From Burkholderiales bacterium GJ-E10 (lineage in GTDB: Bacteria; Pseudomonadota; Gammaproteobacteria; Burkholderiales; Burkholderiaceae_F): 64,000 nucleotides of DNA. Positions 53,339 through 61,296 of the stretch are shown here, piece after piece. Position numbers and translations under genes: made by a program. Where the stretch lies: contig AP014683.1 in assembly GCA_000828975.1 (NCBI GenBank), positions 2,065,700 through 2,129,699 on the forward strand. The letters are read 5' to 3'. The notes below the pieces were generated by a model. The model ran no database searches, was not told where the DNA came from, and worked only from the letters and a program-made list of their open reading frames with translations. Numbering within the stretch: the stretch's first letter is position 1; each line of letters begins with the position of its first letter.

Positions 53339-53558
53339 TCATTCGATGCGCTCCGGACGCCGCCGATAGACCCGCTGGGTGATCGCCGCGTCGGCATGCC
53401 CGAGCAACTGACGAGCTCGCTCCAGACTCTCCGCATCGCTTGCCGTCCGCGCGAATTCGATGCTCGATCCCCATTGAACGAAATGCGCGGATCTGCGCCG
53501 CCGATCGCGTTTTTCCGGTCAGGTCGGCGAGTTCGTCGGAAGACAGAAACATGCTCAC
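53339..53558 (-). pseudogene. int: Decayed tyrosine-recombinase integrase with DUF4224 leader
   Basis: The minus strand starts with FLSSDELADLTGKTRSAAQI, the DUF4224 leader that precedes many integrases. A shifted frame ends ARQLLGHADAAITQRVYRRR then PERIE and a stop at 53339, containing the C-terminal LGH and catalytic Tyr of tyrosine recombinases. Everything between is deleted, so the gene is dead. It points toward the tRNA-Arg fragment. Confidence 0.75.
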
Positions 53559-54049
53559 CCCCCTACACTGGCGCCGACCTTCCTGGGATTCCGGAACAGC
53601 GCCGCGCCGTACCGTTTGATCGTCGCTTCGTCGGGTTGCGCCGGGTCGAAAATCTTCCGGAGAAGGTCCCTCCTGGCTTCAAGCAGCGCGTCGGCTGCGC
53701 GCAACGCTTCCCGGGCAACGATATTGTCCAGCGCGGACCCGACCGGATCCGGTTGGCTTTCCGCAGCCTGTTGCGCGTCCTCGTGGTTCGACGCGAACCG
53801 CATTGCGTCACGGGATGCGGCGTTGTGCGATTTCCGGATCCGCCCCCACAAGGTCGACATGATCCAAGCGCGGGCAGGACCGAACGCAGGGTCGTACTTG
53901 GATCGCCCGGATGCGATCTCATACGACATCAGCCGTGCCTCTTGCTCGATATCCTCCAGATCGACGCGGTATGCGGCCGCCACTTTACGCAGGTCGTCGC
54001 GATCGAGGCCGCCGAAGGTCTCTACCCAGCTTTGCATTTCCGCTTCCAT
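53555..54049 (-). CDS. Sigma-70 region 2-like protein
   Basis: A 164-residue protein. The stretch VDLEDIEQEARLMSYEI followed by KYDPAFGPARAWIMSTLWG resembles region 2 of small sigma factors, while the C-terminal part lacks a clear region 4 helix-turn-helix. The ATG at 54049 overlaps the upstream gene by 28 bases. A region 4-like protein is encoded separately at 55.1 kb. Function as a regulator is inferred. Confidence 0.5.
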   Translation of the reverse strand: MEAEMQSWVETFGGLDRDDLRKVAAAYRVDLEDIEQEARLMSYEIASGRSKYDPAFGPARAWIMSTLWGRIRKSHNAASRDAMRFASNHEDAQQAAESQPDPVGSALDNIVAREALRAADALLEARRDLLRKIFDPAQPDEATIKRYGAALFRNPRKVGASVGG

Positions 54050-54552
54050 GTACGAGTGTTTTGCCGCATCCTCTCGGTAACGTGCGAGTAGTACTTGTCG
54101 TCGATCGCGCAACCGATGCGCCGCCTGGCGGTGGATCGGTCGATTCCCGCGAGACGGGCGAGCTGCGCGTAGGTAAGCCCAACGAACCAGAGCCGAACGA
54201 GCAGGCAGGAAGCCGCCAGCCGCTGGCACCTACGCGATGCTTTCGGAGTAAGGGGTTGTGTGCACGATGATGCGGAGACAACCACCGCCGGATCAATCGC
54301 GCCGCTGCTGTAAAGGATCTGTTTCCTGGCGTGGGGTGGAAGTGCCGAAAACGCCTTCCAGCTCCCGACGTCGGCGATCGCACCGATTTCCACGAAGGCC
54401 CGGGCAACGGGATCCCGGACCACCATGAGAAGCCCGTCGACTTCCCCCGCCGACAACCTCAGCGTTCGCGCGATATCGCCGGCCGACCCACCCGCATCGC
54501 AAATCGCGGCGACGGCGTCCAGCGAAGAAACGAAGATATCGGAGGCACCCAC
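54022..54552 (-). CDS. Helix-turn-helix protein of unknown role
   Basis: A 176-residue protein with two helix-turn-helix-like regions: GGSAGDIARTLRLSAGEVDG near residue 22 and TYAQLARLAGIDRSTARRRI near residue 127. No family was recognised. It sits between the ParA-fusion gene and the sigma-like gene with overlaps or very short gaps, so all three are in one operon. It may regulate element genes. Confidence 0.55.
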   Translation of the reverse strand: MGASDIFVSSLDAVAAICDAGGSAGDIARTLRLSAGEVDGLLMVVRDPVARAFVEIGAIADVGSWKAFSALPPHARKQILYSSGAIDPAVVVSASSCTQPLTPKASRRCQRLAASCLLVRLWFVGLTYAQLARLAGIDRSTARRRIGCAIDDKYYSHVTERMRQNTRTWKRKCKAG

Positions 54553-54554
54553 GG

Positions 54555-55040
54555 CTATCGCCTCTCCGACGGGAATTGGGGCGCCTCACCGATCGCGCGC
54601 CAGGCCTGGTAGATCCGCTCGCGCATCGCGTAGGCCGGCAGCGGCACCCGCCCGGAATGCCGGCGGGCATCGACATCCCGGGGGCGCCTCAAGGTCAACT
54701 TGCGCCGGATCTTGAAAAGCTCGCTCATCAAGTAGGTCGATGCCCCATGCCGGATGAAGTACGTCTCGAGGGCCTTGGCTTCGTTGACCAGCGCGACCGC
54801 GCGCAGGCCGGCCTTGAGCGTCGCGCCATCGAAGGCGATTCCGATGGTGAGCGTGCGCATGGCGGCCAGGCAATTGAGATCGACGGCCGAGAGCTGTCTC
54901 AGGTGGAGCAACTGCTCGCCCTCGATCCCGGCGGCGTGCAGCTCGTCCGGCTGGGCTTCGGCCAGCAGCGCGCCGAGATTGGCCGTGAGCGTGGTCTTCC
55001 CGGCCCCGCCCTTGGTGCTGGTGATGGTGAACTTGATCAT
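54555..55040 (-). CDS. ParA N-terminus fused to a DUF2857-like domain
   Basis: A 161-residue protein begins with a ParA P-loop (STKGGAGKTTLTANLGALLA). After about 30 residues it switches to a different helical domain with LRQLSAVDLNCLAAMRTL and MSELFKIRRKLTLRRP, resembling DUF2857/FlhC-like activators of integrative elements. The other ParA motifs are absent, so an in-frame deletion probably joined two adjacent genes. ATPase activity is unlikely. Confidence 0.5.
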   Translation of the reverse strand: MIKFTITSTKGGAGKTTLTANLGALLAEAQPDELHAAGIEGEQLLHLRQLSAVDLNCLAAMRTLTIGIAFDGATLKAGLRAVALVNEAKALETYFIRHGASTYLMSELFKIRRKLTLRRPRDVDARRHSGRVPLPAYAMRERIYQAWRAIGEAPQFPSERR

Positions 55041-55101
55041 CGATTCCTTGCCGATTAAGGTCCCTGATCAGGCGTACGGAATCGATGGGAAAAGTGTCGG
55101 G

Positions 55102-55356
55102 TCACTCCTTCAAATAGTCGCCAATCCCATGATCGGCGAAGATCTTGCGGATGCGCTTGATTTCCTCGTAGAGTGTGCCGCGCGGGATTCGGAGCCGCTC
55201 GGCGGCCTCTTTGATGGAAAGTCCGTCCTCGCCCAGCATCGCGCACAATCTGCGCTGCGCCGGGGTCAGCTGCACGAGAACGCGCGCCAGATCGATGCGC
55301 GCGTGATGCCGATCGACGCCCTGGTGATCGCCGGCGCGCTTTTCTGCCACGATCAT
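55102..55356 (-). CDS. Sigma-70 region 4-like helix-turn-helix protein
   Basis: An 84-residue protein whose C-terminal 50 residues (LTPAQRRLCAMLGEDGLSIK, then EAAERLRIPRGTLYEEIKRI) match sigma region 4 or LuxR-like helix-turn-helix folds. The ATG at 55356 has GGAGG close upstream; longer forms start at TTG 55455. It is divergent from the AlpA-like gene and near the right end. Confidence 0.5.
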   Translation of the reverse strand: MIVAEKRAGDHQGVDRHHARIDLARVLVQLTPAQRRLCAMLGEDGLSIKEAAERLRIPRGTLYEEIKRIRKIFADHGIGDYLKE

Positions 55357-55440
55357 GACCTCCGCGGACTCGGCAGAAACCGTCGAAAGAGGTGCTCGGG
55401 ACACCAGGCCCGGGACCCCGGCAAGCAGACGCGCGACGCG

Positions 55441-55833
55441 GTGCGATCGCGCCAACCCGTAGGTGCGTTCGATGCCCGGGCCACACGTGAGATCACACAG
55501 GCGGCACCAACCGGCCCGAAGACGCCGCGACGCACCATCCGCCGCAGCGAGCTACGCCAGATCGTTCCGCTGGCGGACTCGACGATTTATGGGCTGGAAC
55601 GGCGTGGCGAGTTTCCGCAGCGATTTTTCCTCACCGCGCGCTGCGTGGTGTGGGACCTGGCCGAGGTCGAGGAATGGCTGCGGAGCCGGCGGCAGCCGGG
55701 CAGCAACGAGCTGGTAAAGAAGGCGCCGGTGCCGGATTTTCGGAAGCGTAAGAGCAAAACGCTCAGGGAGACAGGGTACCGAGTCGACGCGCGTCGCCCT
55801 GCCCCATTCCGACCTCTCCAGGCTCAAACCTGA
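55441..55833 (+). CDS. AlpA-like excisionase/regulator
   Basis: A product of about 130 residues with RRSELRQIVPLADSTIYGLE followed by FPQRFFLTARCVVWDLAEVEEWL, the AlpA/MerR-type winged helix of excisionases and prophage regulators. The GTG at 55441 is the best upstream start; the family is usually 70-90 residues, so the N-terminus is uncertain. It lies about 160 bases before the attachment site, where an excision factor would be expected. Confidence 0.75.
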   Translation: MRSRQPVGAFDARATREITQAAPTGPKTPRRTIRRSELRQIVPLADSTIYGLERRGEFPQRFFLTARCVVWDLAEVEEWLRSRRQPGSNELVKKAPVPDFRKRKSKTLRETGYRVDARRPAPFRPLQAQT

Positions 55834-55925
55834 ATTGGAAAAGACTGATCGACGGGGATAACCGGAATGGCGCATTGTGGCTTCACCGCAGAGCGCGAAG
55901 GCCGGTGCGATTCTAGCGGAGAAAA

Positions 55926-55959
55926 GGTGGTAAATTCGAAAAAGAAGGGTGGTAAATTC
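55926..55959. repeat. 12-bp direct repeats beside the attachment site
   Basis: GGTGGTAAATTC occurs at 55926-55937 and 55948-55959, a 22-base period in AT-rich DNA just left of the tRNA-Cys fragment. Two in-phase copies are suitable as arm-type sites for an integrase or an AlpA-like excision factor. This is an inference from position and spacing. Confidence 0.5.
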
Positions 55960-55989
55960 TGCAACACATTGATTTCATTTAATATGAGA

Positions 55990-56037
55990 CGGACTGCAAA
56001 TCCGTGTACGCCGGTTCGATTCCGACCCCCGCCTCCA
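55990..56037 (+). other. attR: 3' part of tRNA-Cys (GCA)
   Basis: The sequence contains the anticodon arm CGGACTGCAAATCCG, with GCA at 55996-55998, the T-arm around GGTTCGATTCC, the acceptor strand CCCCGCC, discriminator T and CCA. The D-arm and 5' acceptor half are missing. This is the classic 3' tRNA duplicate left by element integration. An intact tRNA-Cys should lie at the other element end. Confidence 0.85.
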
Positions 56038-56043
56038 TCGATG

Positions 56044-57021
56044 CTACGGAATCAATACACTCGAACCGGTCGTGCGCCGCCCCTCCAGATCCTCATGGGC
56101 GCGCGCCGCCTCGCTTAGCTTGTAGCGGTGCGCCACGTCGATCCGGACCTCGCCGGAGCGCACCATCTCGAACAATTCCTCCGCACCTTCCTCGAAACGG
56201 CTGCGCGGCGTGATGTGGGTCGCCAGCGTGGGTCTGGTCACGAAAAGCGACCCTTTCTGTGACAACACGCCAAGGTTCACATTGGCGAGCGGGCCCGACG
56301 CATTACCGAAGCTCACCATGAGCCCCCGTGGCTGCAAGCAGTCGAGCGACCGCTCCCAGGTTTCCTTTCCGACCCCGTCGTACACGACCGGCACTTTCGC
56401 GCCGCCGGTCAACTCCAGAACCCGCGCGACCACGTCTTCCTTCGTGTAATCGATCGTGGCCCAGGCACCGTTCTCCCGCGCCATGCGCGCCTTGGCTTCC
56501 GAACTCACCGTTCCAATCAGCTTCACACCCAGTGCGCGCGCCCACTGGCATGCGATCAGACCCACGCCGCCGGCCGCCGCATGAAACAGGATGGTTTCGC
56601 CACCCTGAAGACGATATGTCTGCCGAAACAGGTACTGGACCGTCAGGCCCTTGAGCATCATGGCGGCAGCCTGTTCATAGCCGATTGCAGGGGGCAACGT
56701 GATGGCGCTCTCCGCCTTGAGGAGGTACAGGCCGCAATACGCGCCGACCGGACCCATCGGGTATGCAACGCGATCGCCCGGCTTGAACGTACGAACGTCC
56801 GGACCGACCGCCTCGACCTCTCCCGCACCCTCGACCCCCAATCCGTGCGGCAGCGGCATGGGATAAAGGCCGTTGCGGTGATAAACGTCGATAAAATTCA
56901 CGCCCGCGGCAACCTGTCGAACCCGGATCTGCCCAGGCCCCGGATCCGGCACGTCGATCCGGGTCAAGCGAATGACTTCGGGGCCGCCGTGGCGGTCGAT
57001 CTGGATCGCGTCGGTATTCAT
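56044..57021 (-). CDS. NADPH:quinone oxidoreductase (Qor family)
   Basis: A 325-residue medium-chain dehydrogenase/reductase without the zinc ligands. It has GVEGAGEVEAVGPDV near residue 65 and the nucleotide-binding AAAGGVGLIACQWARALG near residue 150. It reduces quinones using NADPH and protects against redox stress. It is the first host gene; its stop lies six bases from the attachment site, convergent with the tRNA fragment. Confidence 0.9.
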   Translation of the reverse strand: MNTDAIQIDRHGGPEVIRLTRIDVPDPGPGQIRVRQVAAGVNFIDVYHRNGLYPMPLPHGLGVEGAGEVEAVGPDVRTFKPGDRVAYPMGPVGAYCGLYLLKAESAITLPPAIGYEQAAAMMLKGLTVQYLFRQTYRLQGGETILFHAAAGGVGLIACQWARALGVKLIGTVSSEAKARMARENGAWATIDYTKEDVVARVLELTGGAKVPVVYDGVGKETWERSLDCLQPRGLMVSFGNASGPLANVNLGVLSQKGSLFVTRPTLATHITPRSRFEEGAEELFEMVRSGEVRIDVAHRYKLSEAARAHEDLEGRRTTGSSVLIP

Positions 57022-57073
57022 GAAGCAACATTAACCGCTTTCGCTCCGGCATGCGAGCGTTCACGGATACGCA

Positions 57074-57805
57074 ATGGTGTGCACTCGTTTGATGAAATCG
57101 GATCGGCACTCGCGCTCGCAACGGCACGCGTCCCGATCCTCGCGCCCCGCGCTCGGTCGGCGGCGCGCATTGGGCATGCTGCTCGGACCCCTCACCGCCG
57201 CACTTCCCGGCTGCGCCATTGTGCCGGTGATCGGCAGCGCGGTGACGCAGCAGATCATCGATGCGATCGATGCGAAGCTCGAATCGTCCGTCGGTGATGC
57301 ACTGGCCGCATTGGGCGCGCCGGGCGGCTTCGAATCCGACCCGCTGGTCCACGTGCCGCTGCCCCTTCCGTTCCGGCTGGCGCAGCCCGCGCTGCAGGCC
57401 ATCGGCATGGCGCCCGAGCTCCAGGCGCTGGAACACCGCATCAACCAGGCCGAAACGGTGGTCGCATCGACGGCCATGCCGGCCTACCGCACCGTGATCC
57501 GCGCGCAGCAATGGCCCCAGGACGTCGACCACCTGAGGGCGCTACTGACCTCGCCGGCAACAGCGCTGCAGGCGCTCTCGGGGAAACGGCTCGACGCTGC
57601 CCTGAAACCGCTGATCCAGGATGCGGCCCACGCCACCGGGGTCGACCGCATGTTCGCCCGCATCCAGTCTGCCGCCGGCGCGACCGCCGACATCCGTGCC
57701 TACCGCGTGCGCGACCTCCATGCGTACCTGGCGCGGCGATTCATCGCCGCAGTCCAGAGCGTGGTAGCGCGCGGGGCGGTCCGTTCCGCGCCTGGCCTGC
57801 CCTGA
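57074..57805 (+). CDS. DUF4197-family putative lipoprotein
   Basis: A protein of up to 243 residues with a Tat-like Arg-rich N-terminus (GRRRALGMLLG) and a lipobox-like LPGC. It is followed by the DUF4197 pattern: LEHRINQAETVVASTAMPAY, then LDAALKPLIQDA. The start is uncertain (57074 or 57092). DUF4197 proteins are secreted and of unknown function. It is divergent from qor. Confidence 0.65.
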   Translation: MVCTRLMKSDRHSRSQRHASRSSRPALGRRRALGMLLGPLTAALPGCAIVPVIGSAVTQQIIDAIDAKLESSVGDALAALGAPGGFESDPLVHVPLPLPFRLAQPALQAIGMAPELQALEHRINQAETVVASTAMPAYRTVIRAQQWPQDVDHLRALLTSPATALQALSGKRLDAALKPLIQDAAHATGVDRMFARIQSAAGATADIRAYRVRDLHAYLARRFIAAVQSVVARGAVRSAPGLP

Positions 57806-57860
57806 CTCCGCCCTGGCAGGCCGTTGAAACACGTCGCGAGTAGGGCCGCGTCGCCCGCCG

Positions 57861-58829
57861 TCAGTGGGGGCGACGCGGCGCCCCGTCTTCGATCGTCCAG
57901 GCGACGCAGGGATCCATGGCGAGGATCCACTGCGCGGCACGCCGACGTGCCTGGTCTTCCCGATACTCCGGAGCCGCCCGATTGACCACGCCCTCCGTCG
58001 CCAACAGGCACCGATCGAGCATTCCGCCCGGATGAAAATTCCACTCCGTGGGGGCAACCACGACGTATCGTTCGACGACGTCGCCCACCAGTTCGACTTC
58101 GTGCATCAGCAGGCCGCGCGCCGTTTCCACCGTCGATCTGCCGACCCCTGGCGCCAGCGTCGCACCGCTCGCCCGCCCCAGGAGCGTCGGGCGTCCATCG
58201 AGGTGGCGCTCCAGTTCTTCCGCGCGCGCGAGCACCCGTGCGCGGACACCGTCGCCGGTCGCGCCGCCGGCCCGCGCGAAGGCACCGGTTTCGGCCGCTG
58301 CGCCGCGCCATAGCGGATATCGCGCAAACGCCGCATCCAGCCGCGACCAGGTCCGGGCCGACTCCTCCGCGTCGAGGACCGGCAGCAACCGGCGGCCCGG
58401 CACGTCCTCCTCCCGCCCCAGACCATCGATCCACGGCGGAATCGGCCACGCGCAGCGACGAGACGCCTGGATCGCACGGACTACGTTCGCAAACTGCGCC
58501 AGGTCCCGCCGCTCGCCGAGGCGCTCGGGCCAATCCAGGATCAGACGCCACGCGTGCTCCCGCGCCGCTTCCGCGGCCACTTCGCGATCGATGGCAACGG
58601 GCGTTCCGAAGCCGCGCGCTGCCGCGATCGCCAGGTCGGCGGCAAGACCCTGGGCCTTGCCGCACACCGCGAACATCGCAGGAATCAGGCTGCGGACCGT
58701 ATCGACGTCGCGATGCCGCAGAATCTTCGCCACCTCGGGACGGGCACAGGTCACGGCGAGGCGGAATTCCCCGCGCCCCTCGTCGCGCTGCAAGGTGGCG
58801 ACCACGCGCCCCGGATCGATGACGGTCAT
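57861..58829 (-). CDS. hoxV: Hydrogenase assembly protein HoxV/HupK
   Basis: A 322-residue relative of the [NiFe]-hydrogenase large subunit. The L1-like motif is AVCGKAQGLA and the L2-like motif DPCVAWTIED, so each CxxC pair keeps one Cys while the other is replaced. This fits HupK/HoxV scaffolds, which help insert the metal centre. It lies 34 bases after hoxN. In Ralstonia-type clusters hoxV lies elsewhere. Confidence 0.75.
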   Translation of the reverse strand: MTVIDPGRVVATLQRDEGRGEFRLAVTCARPEVAKILRHRDVDTVRSLIPAMFAVCGKAQGLAADLAIAAARGFGTPVAIDREVAAEAAREHAWRLILDWPERLGERRDLAQFANVVRAIQASRRCAWPIPPWIDGLGREEDVPGRRLLPVLDAEESARTWSRLDAAFARYPLWRGAAAETGAFARAGGATGDGVRARVLARAEELERHLDGRPTLLGRASGATLAPGVGRSTVETARGLLMHEVELVGDVVERYVVVAPTEWNFHPGGMLDRCLLATEGVVNRAAPEYREDQARRRAAQWILAMDPCVAWTIEDGAPRRPH

Positions 58830-58863
58830 CGGAAATGCAAGCGACTGGATCGATGCATGCGGA

Positions 58864-59709
58864 TCAGCGCGTTTCGCGCCCACCGGCAACGACGGCGATG
58901 CCCACCGGAGCCGGCGTCGCAAAGCGCCGCACGAGCAGGAAGCTGCCCGCGACGACGGCGATGACGAGCGCTCCGAACATCGTTTCCTTGTCCTGCGCCC
59001 ACGCCGCGACGCCCGGGGCGGTCAGGCATGCCACGCCATAGGCCGCCACGGCCAGGCTCAGGCTCGCGACCGTCAAGCCCATCGCCCGCGAAAGGACCCG
59101 GGCCGTCTGATCGGCGCGCCGCAACAAGGTCGAGATCCAGATCCCGTTCAAGCCGTCGGTTGCCAGCATGCCGACGATGAAGCATCCCGCCAGGGCGGCG
59201 GCCCGCCCCAAGCCACCGAAGCGCCCTGCGGCGGCGGTGAACAGCAGTGCCTGACTCACGGTGTCGAACGACAGCGCAAACAGCGCGCCGGTCAGGACGA
59301 TTCCCCAGCCGCCCGCGAATCGCCCCAACGGCGCCAGCAGGCGCGCGCGCAGGCCCACCGGCGCCACCACCTCGTGGGCCGGCGCAGAGAAGACCGCGTG
59401 CAGATTGGCAAGTCCGAGCGCGCCCAGGAAGCCGATCGAAATCCACGCACCGAAGGCATCCAGCCACCGCGGCGTCCCGGCGCCGGCCGCCAGGGCGCTG
59501 GAGCCGAGCGCGATGGCCAGCACCACGAACCCGTGCCCCAGCGAAAAGAACGCCCCACACAACCGTGCGAGAACCGGAGACCTGCGGCTGTGGAGGCGGG
59601 TGAACCCGTCGATCGTCGCGAGATGGTCGGCATCGAAGCCGTGGCGCAACCCCAGGACGAACACCAGCGCGCACAAGCCATCCCATTCTTGCGGAAGCGG
59701 AAATTGCAT
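58864..59709 (-). CDS. hoxN: High-affinity nickel permease HoxN/NixA (NiCoT family)
   Basis: A 281-residue membrane transporter with the NiCoT signature RHGFDADHLATIDG near residue 22 and the companion segments FFSLGHGFVVLA and LFALSFDTVSQALLF. It imports nickel for hydrogenase. It is shorter than HoxN of Ralstonia. It lies downstream of hoxJ after a gap of about 160 bases. Confidence 0.88.
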   Translation of the reverse strand: MQFPLPQEWDGLCALVFVLGLRHGFDADHLATIDGFTRLHSRRSPVLARLCGAFFSLGHGFVVLAIALGSSALAAGAGTPRWLDAFGAWISIGFLGALGLANLHAVFSAPAHEVVAPVGLRARLLAPLGRFAGGWGIVLTGALFALSFDTVSQALLFTAAAGRFGGLGRAAALAGCFIVGMLATDGLNGIWISTLLRRADQTARVLSRAMGLTVASLSLAVAAYGVACLTAPGVAAWAQDKETMFGALVIAVVAGSFLLVRRFATPAPVGIAVVAGGRETR

Positions 59710-59871
59710 GGTCCTCCCCTCGGCACGATTCGCGTCGGCCCGACGACCGGGGGCGCAATGCCGCCACGGGTCGCACCGGTCCTCCAGAAGAAAGCAAAAA
59801 ACGCGCCACCAGACCGCGCTCGATAAGCCGTTGAATTTTGGATGCGTCCACGCTCGAGCGCGGCAGCTTCC

Positions 59872-61284
59872 TTATCGCTTTCCGTCGTCCGCTGTCACCG
59901 TGCTTTGCACCGCACCTTGCACCACACCCGTGCCGGTCGGCCGCGGCATGCACACCGTGAACATCGCGCCGCCATCCGGCCGATTCGCCGCCGACAGCCG
60001 TCCGCCATGTCGTTCGACGATCCCGTAACTGATCGCCAGCCCCAGGCCGGTTCCCTTCCCCACCGGCTTGGTGGTGAAAAACGGATCGAAGATCCGATGA
60101 AGGTCCGCTGCCGGGATGCCGGGGCCGTGATCGCGGAATTCGATCGTGACCACGTCCGCGGAAGACCGACCCACGACCTCCAGCACCGCGTCCTCCCGGG
60201 GGGTCGTCGTCATCGCATCCACCGCGTTCTGCACCAGGTTCATGAACACCTGCTGCATCTGCCCGGCGGAACCCAGGGTGATGAGCTCCTCGGGCAGATC
60301 GATCGTCACGCGGAACGATTCGGGGGCCGACTTGCTCACCCAATGCACGGCACGCTCGATCACCGGAACGAGGTTGCACGGGCTTCGTTCGTCCGGATCG
60401 ACGGACGAAAACCGCTTGAGGGCATCGACGATGTCGCGCGTGCGCTCGGCGCCCTCCACCGTTCCTTCGATCAGGCTGGGAAGATCCTCGAGGATCCGGT
60501 CGATCCGCAACTCGGTGCGCAGGCGTTCGCGCTCCCCCGGGTCGACCTCGCCATGCACTGCGGCGCAGTACCGCTGGAGCCGTTCCGTGTACCGCTTCAA
60601 TGCGACGACGTTGCCGAGCACGAAGCTGATGGGATTGTTCAGTTCGTGGGCGACCCCGGCCACCAACCGGCCCAGCGAGGCGATCTTCTCCGAATGCAGC
60701 AGCTGCTGCTGGGTGCGCTTGAGGTCATCGTGGGCCTCGCGCAAGGAGGTGTATGCGCGACGCAACTCCCCCACCGGCCTGCCCGTGATCACCGAACCGA
60801 GCAGCCTGCCCGCCGCGTTGTAGCGCGGCGTGCAGTTCAGCGAAACCGGAATCGCCGTGCCGTCGGCACCGCGCAGGTTCATCTCGCAGTCGTGCAGGGG
60901 TTCCGCCGCCTCCCCGGTGAAATGCTGCTGGGCGCGCCGGCGCGACGCGTCGTCGGCGAAAAGATCGAAGACCGAGCTCCCCTTGAGCGCCCGCTCCTCC
61001 CTTCCCGTCAGCGCGACCAGGGAAGCATTGACGTCCTCGATGCTCCCCGCGCGATCGCAGACGATCAACACGTCCGAGATCGACGCCAGCACCGAAACGA
61101 TGAACTGCTGGGACTCCTCGAGCGCAGCGTTCTTCTGCTCCAGTTCGGTTTCATGGCCGAGCAGTTCCTGATAGACCTCGTCCATCTTGCGGATGACGTC
61201 CATCCAGATCCGGTCGCCGGCCTCCTCCTGGATCCGCGCAAGCGCGACCGGGGGGCGGGAAGCGGGGCGATCCTTGTCGGTCAT
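59872..61284 (-). CDS. hoxJ: Hydrogen-responsive sensor histidine kinase HoxJ/HupT
   Basis: A 470-residue soluble kinase. A coiled N-terminus and PAS domain (ASISDVLIVCDRAGSIEDVN) are followed by the phosphoacceptor AHELNNPISF and an ATPase domain with GKGTGLGLAIS. HoxJ is controlled by the HoxBC hydrogenase and phosphorylates or dephosphorylates HoxA. It starts 12 bases after hoxC. Confidence 0.9.
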   Translation of the reverse strand: MTDKDRPASRPPVALARIQEEAGDRIWMDVIRKMDEVYQELLGHETELEQKNAALEESQQFIVSVLASISDVLIVCDRAGSIEDVNASLVALTGREERALKGSSVFDLFADDASRRRAQQHFTGEAAEPLHDCEMNLRGADGTAIPVSLNCTPRYNAAGRLLGSVITGRPVGELRRAYTSLREAHDDLKRTQQQLLHSEKIASLGRLVAGVAHELNNPISFVLGNVVALKRYTERLQRYCAAVHGEVDPGERERLRTELRIDRILEDLPSLIEGTVEGAERTRDIVDALKRFSSVDPDERSPCNLVPVIERAVHWVSKSAPESFRVTIDLPEELITLGSAGQMQQVFMNLVQNAVDAMTTTPREDAVLEVVGRSSADVVTIEFRDHGPGIPAADLHRIFDPFFTTKPVGKGTGLGLAISYGIVERHGGRLSAANRPDGGAMFTVCMPRPTGTGVVQGAVQSTVTADDGKR

Positions 61285-61296
61285 GGAGTACCTCGC

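Larger units (their letters stand above)
1..56037. mobile_element. Integrated conjugative, plasmid-like element (left end outside window)
   Basis: The span combines restriction-modification, IncP-like trb/tra genes, a type IVb thin-pilus operon, parA, repA, HU, topB, ssb and copper-resistance cargo, and it ends at a tRNA-Cys 3' fragment. These are typical parts of an integrative and conjugative element or integrated plasmid. The right limit is set by the tRNA fragment at 55990-56037, after which chromosomal-type genes begin. The left limit and the intact tRNA-Cys gene would lie upstream of position 1. No intact integrase was found in the window; only a C-terminal remnant is seen near 53.4 kb. 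That these parts form one element is an inference from continuity and shared operator sites. Confidence 0.75.
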
